From contig NZ_BMHE01000002.1 in assembly GCF_014640555.1 (NCBI RefSeq), positions 325,576-364,121 on the forward strand: a stretch of 38,546 nucleotides of DNA. The letters run 5' to 3'. Shown piece by piece: positions 32,871 to 38,546 of this stretch (position 1 is the stretch's first letter; every line of letters starts with the position of its first letter). The translations under genes were made by a program, and so were the position numbers. Source of the DNA: Paenibacillus marchantiophytorum. Its GTDB lineage: Bacteria; Bacillota; Bacilli; Paenibacillales; NBRC-103111. The notes under the pieces are model-generated. The model saw nothing but the letters and a program-made list of their open reading frames with translations, was not told the DNA's origin and made no database searches.

Positions 32871-32952
32871 AAAAAAGGGCTGTCCCCAAAGTCAATGAAC
32901 CTTGAGGCAAGTCCCTTTGCGAACTCAATAAACCGTTATTTGATCAAAATGG
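32871..32952 (+). repeat. Interspersed repeat of about 80 bases, copy A
   Basis: It starts AAAAAAGGGCTGTCCCCAAA, passes through ACCTTGAG and GCGAACTCAATAAA, and ends TTATTTGATCAAAATGG. The reverse complement of 37251-37329 aligns along its whole length with few mismatches and gaps. It lies between the TerD-vWA gene and the small membrane gene, in a gap with no other gene. Confidence 0.8.
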
Positions 32953-33034
32953 TCTGTTGGTGCTCAGCTCTATTCTATGAAATCGCGACCGGCCACTTCC
33001 TATGCTATAATAAAAAGAAAAAGGGAGTTACTTT

Positions 33035-33295
33035 ATGAGCGATCCACGCAAAGAGCTTTGGGAAAAAAGAAAACAACTAGGCCGATCCAAGTACTTAATT
33101 TTGTTCGGCTTGCTCCCATGGGGCATTGGACTTACAATCTTAACCAGCATTATCGAAATTATCAGTTTCAAAGCACTCAACCCAGTCTGGATTCCGATTC
33201 GCCTGCTCGTCTTCTTTTTCATCGGTTTCTTCGTTGCGAATGCCCGTTGGCATGCCATGGAAACCCGTTATGAGCCTTATGTTAGACGACCTTAA
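33035..33295 (+). CDS. Small membrane protein, two helices
   Basis: A protein of 86 residues. A charged N-terminus (MSDPRKELWEKRKQLG) precedes two membrane segments (LILFGLLPWGIGLTILTSII and IPIRLLVFFFIGFFVANARW), then a short cytoplasmic tail. It is not recognised. AAGGGAG precedes the ATG and the terminator overlaps the stop, so the gene looks real. Confidence 0.75.
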   Translation: MSDPRKELWEKRKQLGRSKYLILFGLLPWGIGLTILTSIIEIISFKALNPVWIPIRLLVFFFIGFFVANARWHAMETRYEPYVRRP

Positions 33296-33308
33296 AGGGT
33301 CGTTTTTT
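33286..33308 (+). terminator. Terminator overlapping the stop of the small membrane gene
   Basis: ACGACC (33286-33291) pairs with GGTCGT (33298-33303), followed by a T run. The stop codon lies in the loop. Confidence 0.8.
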
Positions 33309-33315
33309 CTTTTAC

Positions 33316-33702
33316 TCAGTGTAAAAAAGTTTGATCTTCGACATCGTCGGTATGAAATAGAGAAGCCGTACGGCTCAGTTTAAAATGCTCCTCCAAATCT
33401 GTGCGTATGGTGCCAATCGCCAAAATAGCATCTTTGAATTCTTCGCGTTCCACCCACTTGCTGTGAAACAATTCGTCCGACACATCCTGAAAAGCTTCAT
33501 GTAAATTGTTGTCATACCAGTCGATTTCACTTGAAGCATCTTTGCGGTAAACGTGTCTCAAATCAAAATCATGGTCCAGCGTCGCAGCGAATTCAGCGAG
33601 TAAAACACCATGCACACCGTCAGCTTTGACTTCAATATCGACGCAACGAACATCATTTCGTTCAGTGTAACGCACGATATTGGCTTGTTTGATTTTCTTC
33701 AT
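33316..33702 (-). CDS. Hypothetical protein, conserved-looking
   Basis: A soluble acidic protein of 128 residues that I do not recognise. It begins MKKIKQANIVRYTERNDVRC and is rich in Asp, Glu and His. Segments such as LDHDFDLRHVYRKD and SSEIDWYDNNLHEAFQDVSDELFHSKW show no catalytic motif that I can name. The start at 33702 is chosen since GGAGGG (33710-33715) lies 7 bases upstream; an ATG at 33708 touches it. It is co-oriented with the upstream SgrR-like regulator, about 50 bases from its stop. Confidence 0.7.
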   Translation of the reverse strand: MKKIKQANIVRYTERNDVRCVDIEVKADGVHGVLLAEFAATLDHDFDLRHVYRKDASSEIDWYDNNLHEAFQDVSDELFHSKWVEREEFKDAILAIGTIRTDLEEHFKLSRTASLFHTDDVEDQTFLH

Positions 33703-33761
33703 GTTCATACCCTCCGAATAATTTAATCATAGAGAGAGTATTTCCCGTTTTACAGGTTTTA

Positions 33762-35588
33762 TCAACCGCCTGGCGCGAACCATATTTTGCGAAAATCGAC
33801 CCAGCCCAGATCGTTAAGACTCACGCCTTTGATCGAGTTATGATAAGTCGTTTGCTGGGAACGATGAAGCACGAAAAGAAAGGATTTTTCTTCCTGTAGA
33901 ATTTCAACCAATTGATGAAGCTTGCATATGCGTTCCTCGCGATTTGGATTTTGGAGGATTTGATCTATTTCTAGGTCTACCCAAGCCATGCGCTGCTCGC
34001 CTAAATGGGCACGGACGTAGCTGTTGCTTTGTTTCAACGTTTGGATAATATGAAGATCATATTCACTCTCCATACAAATGTGATAGAAAATCAAGTCCGA
34101 TTCCATGATCGTTGACAGGTTCATCATGTCTGACTTGCTGCGAGTAATCAGTTCAATGGTTATGCCTGCTCGAGCACATTGCTCACAAATCCATACGGCA
34201 TCTTCGTTGTGGTTGCTATAGATGTACATGTGAAGAACTTCCCCGCGATAGCCCATCTCTTCAAGCAACCGCCTGGCTTCCGCAAAATCTGTCCGATAGG
34301 GCGCTTCGGATCCACTTTGATTCAACGATGGCAAGAAGCTGCTCGCCGGGGCTTCACGAAAGCCGCCAAGCTCCTCAATCATCCGCTCGCGATCAATAAT
34401 TAAGTCGATTGCTTTGCGAAAATTAGGGTGCTGCTGAGGACCTTTTTTGCTCCTGTTGAACGTAAGCAAGCTGCAGCCGAGAATGGACTGCTCGATCTGA
34501 TGCCACTCCGAATCTTTCCCAACCGCACCGACGGGTTTGCGGGAGTTATTGTGATCGCACAGCACCTGAACCGTATCCCAGCTCGGACCCACTTCAGATA
34601 AATCCGGCGGCAGCAGCCAAATTTCCACTTGATCGAGATGGGGTCTGACACCAAAATAACTGTCAAAAGCACGAAGTTTGCATATATAATCATCGTTGCG
34701 TTCCAAACGAAAAGGCCCCGTACCGATGGGCATACGCCCAAAAATGTCCTCATTATCGCGGCAAATTTCCTCAGGTAGAATAGCTAGCGAAGAGTGAGCT
34801 AATTGTTGAAGGAAGAGCACATTCGGCTGTTTCAACTCTATAGCGATCGCGCTGCGGTTCAAAACCGTCATATTCTCAATCGTTTCCGTCATCCAGCCCT
34901 GGCTCGCAGATAGACCCAAATCCTTGAGCCTGGAGATCGAATAATGAACATCGTGGGCTGTCATTTCTCGACCGTGATGGAACAAAACGCCTTTTCTCAA
35001 ATAAAAGGTGTAATGCAGGCCATCTTCACTTATCTCCCAGTAATGGGCCAAATGGGGCTCAATCACCATCGTTTGCGAGTTATTTTGAACCAATGTATCA
35101 AATATTTGATTGATCAGATGACTGTCGAAGGCGAAAAAAGAAAATGCCGGGTCCAACGACACCAGCCACTTATAAACGGGGAATCGCAGCGTATCCTTAT
35201 AACGCTCTTCATATTCGACAGCACGATAGCCAAAGAAGCTGAATAACCAATCGATGAAGGAATCTTGCAGCGCTTCTCCCTTGCCCAATTGGTGAATCAA
35301 CTCAATAGTCCCTTTATAATCGCCTTGACTGGCCAAGGCCATCGCTTGTTTCGAGATCATATCCTCAGCGGATACGAGAAAAGTTAACTCCGAGACATTC
35401 CCGCGGCCTCTGCCGGGCTTCCAAGAAATCCACTCTTGCTCACACATCTTCTTCAGCAAAATTTTTACGTTCCGCGTCGAACAGTACAAACGATCTGCGA
35501 GTTCATCCAATGTAATCGGCTGTGGTTCCTGCTCAACGCCATGAGGAAAACTGGCCCTGAGCTCGAAAAAATGGCTTAAAAGCTGCAT
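33762..35588 (-). CDS. SgrR-like transcriptional regulator with solute-binding domain
   Basis: A protein of 608 residues with an N-terminal winged helix-turn-helix (about 5-85; TLDELADRLYCSTRNVKILLKKMCEQEWISWKPGRGRGN) fused to a periplasmic-type solute-binding domain of the oligopeptide/SBP_bac_5 family (about 165-600). It has no signal peptide, so it is cytoplasmic. The binding-domain motif IFGRMPIGTGPFRLERND is typical. SgrR of E. coli responds to sugar-phosphate stress; many Firmicute relatives have unknown ligands. AAGGAAAGGATTG precedes the ATG. No transporter gene is adjacent except the small membrane proteins. Confidence 0.9.
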   Translation of the reverse strand: MQLLSHFFELRASFPHGVEQEPQPITLDELADRLYCSTRNVKILLKKMCEQEWISWKPGRGRGNVSELTFLVSAEDMISKQAMALASQGDYKGTIELIHQLGKGEALQDSFIDWLFSFFGYRAVEYEERYKDTLRFPVYKWLVSLDPAFSFFAFDSHLINQIFDTLVQNNSQTMVIEPHLAHYWEISEDGLHYTFYLRKGVLFHHGREMTAHDVHYSISRLKDLGLSASQGWMTETIENMTVLNRSAIAIELKQPNVLFLQQLAHSSLAILPEEICRDNEDIFGRMPIGTGPFRLERNDDYICKLRAFDSYFGVRPHLDQVEIWLLPPDLSEVGPSWDTVQVLCDHNNSRKPVGAVGKDSEWHQIEQSILGCSLLTFNRSKKGPQQHPNFRKAIDLIIDRERMIEELGGFREAPASSFLPSLNQSGSEAPYRTDFAEARRLLEEMGYRGEVLHMYIYSNHNEDAVWICEQCARAGITIELITRSKSDMMNLSTIMESDLIFYHICMESEYDLHIIQTLKQSNSYVRAHLGEQRMAWVDLEIDQILQNPNREERICKLHQLVEILQEEKSFLFVLHRSQQTTYHNSIKGVSLNDLGWVDFRKIWFAPGG

Positions 35589-35702
35589 CGATTCAATCCT
35601 TTCCTTAAAAGGGGAAATAGTTAAATCGAATTATACACTTTTTGTTCCCCTTATTCCAGAGGTAAACTAGACCTATCAGGAAAAGAAAGGAAGGTGATCA
35701 TT

Positions 35703-35852
35703 ATGCAATCAACAGACTTCTACGCATCAGAGAAATTGATGCAATGGCAACAACAGGGTTTGGAAATCGAAGCTCGCGAGCTTTGGAAATTCAAATCGGT
35801 CAAAAAAAGAAAAGTCTATATGCTGCTGACTAGCTTATTCTTCTTCGTTTAA
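35703..35852 (+). CDS. 49-residue hypothetical protein
   Basis: A short open frame, MQSTDFYASEKLMQWQQQGL onwards, with a strong ribosome site (GAAAGGAAGGTGATC) 4-8 bases before the ATG. It has an amphipathic middle (IEARELWKFKSVKKRKVY) and a hydrophobic end (MLLTSLFFFV), so it may lie at the membrane. It is divergent from the SgrR-like gene, in the position of the small SgrS/SgrT-type partner, but no similarity to SgrT is visible. It overlaps the end of the convergent VanZ-like gene by 23 bases. Confidence 0.55.
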   Translation: MQSTDFYASEKLMQWQQQGLEIEARELWKFKSVKKRKVYMLLTSLFFFV

Positions 35853-36345
35853 TCCATCGACGGATTCCGAAGCCAATCAGGATGATGAGAACTGCGAGAA
35901 CAACACCGATGGAATCAATGGCTACATCAATCGCATGTCCGGTTCGACCAGCAACAAACGTTTGATGCCATTCATCGGATGCCGCATAAAGGATTGAAAT
36001 GGAGGAGGAGGTGAGCAGTGCGATGACGACTTTAACTTGCTTCGCCATAAGCGCTAAGGACCAGAGCAGGGCTAGGATAGCGTATTCGCTGACATGCCCT
36101 GCTTTTCTTATGAAGAATTCGATAACGCCGACAGGGTCCTGCCATGAAATCTTTTGGTGGTCATAGGTAAATTCAAAATGAGGCAAACTCTTTTGTAAAT
36201 AATCGTTTGAGAACTTGGATTCCAAAAGCGGCCGCATACTCTGCTGCTCATACGATTCTGCTGACTTGAAAAAAATAAAGGCCATCCAAAGGACGGCTGC
36301 AGCTAAAAATAAATAAAAATAGGTCTTGGAAGATGACAGCTTCAC
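35830..36345 (-). CDS. VanZ-like family membrane protein
   Basis: A membrane protein of 171 residues with four predicted helices. The VanZ-family marks are RKAGHVSEYAILALLWSLAL in the middle and DEWHQTFVAGRTGHAIDVAIDSIG towards the end. Named for the teicoplanin-resistance protein VanZ; most members have unknown roles. The start is GTG at 36345, after AAGGGGAA. The basic tail is GIRRWIKRRR. It is downstream of another small membrane gene (17 bases away) and likely in one transcript with it. Confidence 0.88.
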   Translation of the reverse strand: MKLSSSKTYFYLFLAAAVLWMAFIFFKSAESYEQQSMRPLLESKFSNDYLQKSLPHFEFTYDHQKISWQDPVGVIEFFIRKAGHVSEYAILALLWSLALMAKQVKVVIALLTSSSISILYAASDEWHQTFVAGRTGHAIDVAIDSIGVVLAVLIILIGFGIRRWIKRRRIS

Positions 36346-36361
36346 AGGTGAAAATTCCCCT

Positions 36362-36649
36362 TTATGGATTCAATTTCTTACGAATACTGAACAAAGCAAA
36401 AAATTCAATAACCATCAAATTCACCGCAGAAACGCCATAGAAGGCCATTCCGAACATCATGTAGAATCCCTCCGGAGTCACGGATTTCCACCACAATGCC
36501 GCGGCAAGCGTCAACACAATATTCAAAGCCGTCGTTATCCAGAAAGAGAATCCTAAGCGATTCGTTCTCCTCATTAACCACACGCCAATCGCGAATGGGA
36601 TTACAAAAGCAATTCCTAAGAACACCCAATATAACACTGCATTCGACAC
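36362..36649 (-). CDS. Small membrane protein, three helices
   Basis: A protein of 95 residues with three hydrophobic segments (VLYWVFLGIAFVIPFAIGVWL, FWITTALNIVLTLAAALWW and MAFYGVSAVNLMVIEFFALF). It is not recognised. The start is GTG at 36649; TAGGAGTGA lies upstream. It is the first gene of a two-gene unit with the VanZ-like gene. Confidence 0.7.
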   Translation of the reverse strand: MSNAVLYWVFLGIAFVIPFAIGVWLMRRTNRLGFSFWITTALNIVLTLAAALWWKSVTPEGFYMMFGMAFYGVSAVNLMVIEFFALFSIRKKLNP

Positions 36650-36796
36650 GTTCCGTCACTCCTACACGATCAACTAGTTTATTTTACTAGGTTAGCATGA
36701 ATAAGAGGCTGAAAACAACGTTTGCCCCACTTTGCAACAGAAACGTCAAATGACCAACGCAAATAAAAAGGTTTCAAAAATATCTCCGCCAAGGAC

Positions 36797-36825
36797 TTGC
36801 CTGAGGCCTATATTTCATGTATAAT
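36797..36825 (+). promoter_or_regulatory. Promoter of tRNA-Ala
   Basis: TTGCCT (36797-36802), a 17-base spacer and TATAAT (36820-36825). Confidence 0.8.
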
Positions 36826-36857
36826 ACGAAAAGTCGACATGAATTAAACGACATTAC

Positions 36858-36930
36858 GGGGCCTTAGCTCAGCTGGGAGAGCGCATCGCTGGCAGTGATG
36901 AGGTCAGGGGTTCGATCCCCCTAGGCTCCA
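36858..36930 (+). tRNA. tRNA-Ala (anticodon GGC)
   Basis: A 73-base cloverleaf. The acceptor arms are GGGGCCT and AGGCTCC with the G3:U70 pair that identifies alanine tRNA. The D arm is GCTCAGCTGGGAGAGC, the anticodon loop CTGGCAG, and the T arm contains GTTCGATCC. The CCA end is not encoded. It stands alone between its own promoter and a strong terminator. Confidence 0.97.
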
Positions 36931-36933
36931 TAT

Positions 36934-36983
36934 AGAACGGAAAAAAAGAACATGTCATTGGACATGTTCTTTTTTTTCGTTCT
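36934..36983 (+). terminator. Terminator after tRNA-Ala
   Basis: AAAAAGAACATGTC pairs with GACATGTTCTTTTT, extended at the base by AGAACG/CGTTCT. It is nearly perfect over about 22 pairs, with the U tract inside the stem. Confidence 0.9.
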
Positions 36984-36997
36984 AGGAGTCCAGGGGA

Positions 36998-37017
36998 GAG
37001 AACCCCGGCGGGTTCTC
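36998..37017. repeat. GC-rich hairpin
   Basis: GAGAACCC (36998-37005) and GGGTTCTC (37010-37017) form an 8-bp stem around CGGC. There is no U tract. It could be a remnant of an element or a transcript end structure. Confidence 0.45.
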
Positions 37018-37101
37018 CCGCGCGGACGGAACGGATGAGTAATGCTCTAAAAACAGCGTTAACTAGTTAGAGAAAAGCCGCCTCACAATCCATCTGTCAT
37101 T

Positions 37102-37175
37102 CTAATGAACTGGAGGATGCTTATAGACGAGAAAATGGCTACTTTGGTGATCTAATGAACTGTATTGGCGTTATC
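37102..37175. repeat. Diverged copies of the intergenic repeat family
   Basis: CTAATGAACTGGAGGATGCTTATAG-type (37102-37125) and CTAATGAACTGTATTGGCGTTA-type (37152-37175) copies, exactly 50 bases apart. They are similar in order of blocks to AGGGAACTAGGATCCGCTA elsewhere. The link is weaker than for the other clusters. Confidence 0.4.
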
Positions 37176-37250
37176 GAGTCATTTATAGGCGGAATGGCGA
37201 TCATTTGCATGAAATAAAGCCTCGGGAATTCGTTGGATTTTTAAAATGTC

Positions 37251-37329
37251 CCATTTTGAGCAAATAAAGGTTATTGAGTTCGTAAGGGAACTGCTCAAGG
37301 TCCATCGGACTTGGGGACTGCCCTTTTTG
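37251..37329 (-). repeat. Interspersed repeat of about 80 bases, copy B
   Basis: The inverted copy of 32871-32952. Read on the minus strand it begins CAAAAAGGGCAGTCCCCAAG, passes ACCTTGAG and ACGAACTCAATAA, and ends TTTATTTGCTCAAAATGG. No gene is associated. Confidence 0.8.
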
Positions 37330-37358
37330 TAATAGTAGGCGAATCGCTACATAAATGA

Positions 37359-37628
37359 GTTGACAAGCCCACTATTCGACCAAGCTCAGATCTAAGAAAT
37401 CATTACAACGAGATATTTGATTTTTGCCATATATATGATGAACCTGTCTATATGACTAAGAATGGCCACGATGATCTGGCTGTAATGAGTATTGAAACGT
37501 ACGAATAAATGGTTGGAAAGTTCGAACTATATAAGCTGCTGGATGAAGATATGGATGCATTGAAAATACAAAAGGTACGATCTTTTCATGAGGCATTTGC
37601 AGATATCGAGAAGAGAACTCCGGACTGA
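37359..37628 (+). pseudogene. Phd/YefM-type antitoxin remnant
   Basis: A frame without a proper start codon reads PTIRPSSDLRNHYNEIFDFC, then HIYDEPVYMTKNGHDDLAVM and SIETYE. An in-frame TAA follows at 37506-37508, and then MVGKFELYKLLDEDMDALK and VRSFHEAFADIEKRTPD to a TGA at 37626-37628. The pattern RPxSDLRNxxxE, EPVYxTKNGxxDLxVMSxExYE is that of Phd/YefM antitoxins, which repress their own operon and neutralise a RelE/ParE toxin. The lost start and internal stop make it a pseudogene. The toxin fragment follows, overlapping at the stop. Confidence 0.8.
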
Positions 37629-37696
37629 GCCTTAAATATCATTTAGTTATCACTGAGCTGGCAGAATCGGATTTGCGAGAAATCGCCGACGAATTG
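37625..37696 (+). pseudogene. ParE/RelE toxin, N-terminal fragment
   Basis: From a CTG where an ATG would be expected (overlapping the antitoxin TGA), the frame reads LKYHLVITELAESDLREIAD, the start of a ParE/RelE-superfamily ribonuclease or gyrase toxin. Homology ends after about 24 codons at 37690-37700, where the sequence turns into the antisense of an ABC transporter gene. The rest of the toxin is gone. Confidence 0.7.
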
Positions 37697-38059
37697 AGTG
37701 TTGAGCCGGCCTGTCTTTTCCTTATCGTAAAAGCTAAGGGGCAGCTTCTGTATGTGAGCGAATAGTTCACTGCGCAAGACGCTTTCCATGCGAGCGCCTA
37801 TTTCATGACCTTTGTAGTCCACAAAGTAATTACCGATATTCTGGATCGCGACTAAAACGAGCATCAACCCTCCAACTTCATACACTTCACCCAGAGCAGT
37901 TGATGAATTTCCTTCCAGAACATTTTTCGTAATATACCGAACGAGCAATGGAAATACCAAGGTCACAACTGATGTGATAAAGGAGCAGGCTAATACTAAA
38001 ATAAAAATGCGTAAATACGGTTTGTAATATGAGAAAAATTTATGAACTGAAGGACGCAT
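37643..38059 (-). pseudogene. ABC transporter membrane domain, 5' fragment
   Basis: It starts with a good ribosome site (AAGGGGGA) and reads MRPSVHKFFSYYKPYLRIFI, then two or three membrane segments and the exporter-type helix ELFAHIQKLPLSFYDKEKTGRLNTQ. ABC homology stops near residue 122 (about 37694), and the last 16 codons up to 37643 are the antisense of the toxin remnant. The coupling loops and the nucleotide-binding domain are missing. It would be a truncated MdlB/YfiB-like exporter half. Confidence 0.8.
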
Positions 38060-38417
38060 CGAATTTCCCCCTTCTTTGTGTTATTTAAAAAACACATATA
38101 AGGGATATGCCGTTTATGAATTAAGAAAGTGTTTCCCCTTATACGTTTGCATGGTAGAATTCATCATTTTTTTCATGTTAATTCCTTCTCGTTCTTATAA
38201 TTTCATCGTAAACCATTCCATTATTAAGCTCATGGTCTTATTTGGTTATAGTTAAACTTTATATTTCTGGATTGCTGCTAATATTACGCGGAAACATCGG
38301 AAAACAGTGTTAACGGGTAGAGATGAGCACCATGAACGGTAATTCAGCAGAAGCTTTGCAAAAAACCTAACATGAATATTTCGTTAGAATATATTCCTAA
38401 ATATGTAATTAAATGAT
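38060..38417. other. Gap without a recognisable gene
   Basis: AT-rich sequence with many stops in all frames. A weak inverted repeat (TATAAGGG and CCCTTATA) lies around 38098-38142. Nothing else can be supported. Confidence 0.6.
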
Positions 38418-38438
38418 GTGTTTTTCTGGACAAAACAC
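38418..38438. repeat. Hairpin upstream of the transposase start
   Basis: GTGTTTT and AAAACAC form a 7-bp stem. It may lie near the left end of an insertion sequence whose terminal repeat cannot be confirmed because the right end is outside the window. Confidence 0.35.
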
Positions 38439-38493
38439 AAAAAAACCCCTAAGGTCGAGTTACAGACATGTTACCCCGACCAAAGGAGAGTCC

Positions 38494-38546
38494 ATGGGTA
38501 ACATATCAGATCAATCGACCATTCGTCAATGGTTTTCTTGGCTAAA
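38494..38546 (+). CDS. Start of a probable insertion-sequence transposase (cut by window end)
   Basis: Only 17 full codons are visible: MGNISDQSTIRQWFSWL. AAAGGAGAG lies 8 bases before the ATG. The N-terminus looks like that of IS4-type transposases, which often begin with a short helical segment of this kind, but the identification is weak. GTTACCC (38470-38476) and GGGTAAC (38496-38502) form an inverted repeat around the ribosome site and start. Confidence 0.4.
   Translation, partial: MGNISDQSTIRQWFSWL

Noticed and set aside
36998..37017. Second terminator after tRNA-Ala
   Set aside because: The hairpin is good but no U tract follows, and a better terminator lies just upstream.

Overview
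The window looks like a chromosomal segment of a spore-forming Firmicute, most likely Paenibacillus or a close relative. This rests on gene content and order, not on a database search. The signs are a polA-mutM-ytaF-coaE block with nrdR nearby (as in Bacillus), an alpha/beta-type small acid-soluble spore protein, strong purine-rich ribosome binding sites, GTG and TTG starts, HrcA/CIRCE control of htpG, and PhoP-type boxes with 11-base spacing.

Layout. 1-2390 is a graveyard: a decayed group II intron (frameshifted reverse transcriptase, well-kept domain V), the broken 5' part of an IS91-like transposase gene, a GATGA/GCGAT simple repeat and a tandem family of short intergenic repeats. 2391-5604 holds an MBL-fold hydrolase and, convergent to it, a chemoreceptor. 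5754-10308 is a complete phosphate uptake locus (pstS, pstC, pstA, pstB, phoU) with two separate Pho boxes. 10373-11443 has two small AT-rich membrane or secreted proteins of unknown function. 11694-15228 is a divergent signalling pair: a receiver-PAS-histidine kinase and an EAL-CBS-GGDEF cyclic di-GMP protein. 15239-21723 carries a HAD hydrolase and, divergently, polA, mutM, ytaF, coaE and a lytic transglycosylase. 21788-22611 has the spore protein and nrdR. 22835-23427 has a cyclic di-GMP-I riboswitch in front of a 63-codon gene of unknown function, with a 56-codon gene divergent from it. 23452-25507 is htpG with a CIRCE operator. 25581-27535 holds repeats and an HxlR regulator divergent from an MFS exporter. 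27564-31434 is cysJI (NADPH sulfite reductase) behind a long leader. 31445-36649 holds a TerD-vWA protein, small membrane proteins, an SgrR-like regulator and a VanZ-like protein. 36858-36930 is tRNA-Ala(GGC). 36993 to the end is a second decayed zone: repeats, remnants of a Phd/ParE toxin-antitoxin pair cut into an ABC transporter fragment, and the start of a probable transposase running off the window.

How the parts connect. Phosphate limitation should switch on pst through both Pho boxes. Cyclic di-GMP appears twice: one protein with both hydrolase and cyclase domains, and an RNA sensor controlling a small unknown protein. The riboswitch with its unknown 63-codon gene is the strongest candidate for something undescribed. 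The 10-base inverted repeat around the aptamer and a CCTCC anti-Shine-Dalgarno element suggest translational control. Other points of note are CIRCE in front of htpG, an interspersed repeat of about 80 bases in two inverted copies, and iterated GATCTTATAAG motifs in the cysJ leader.
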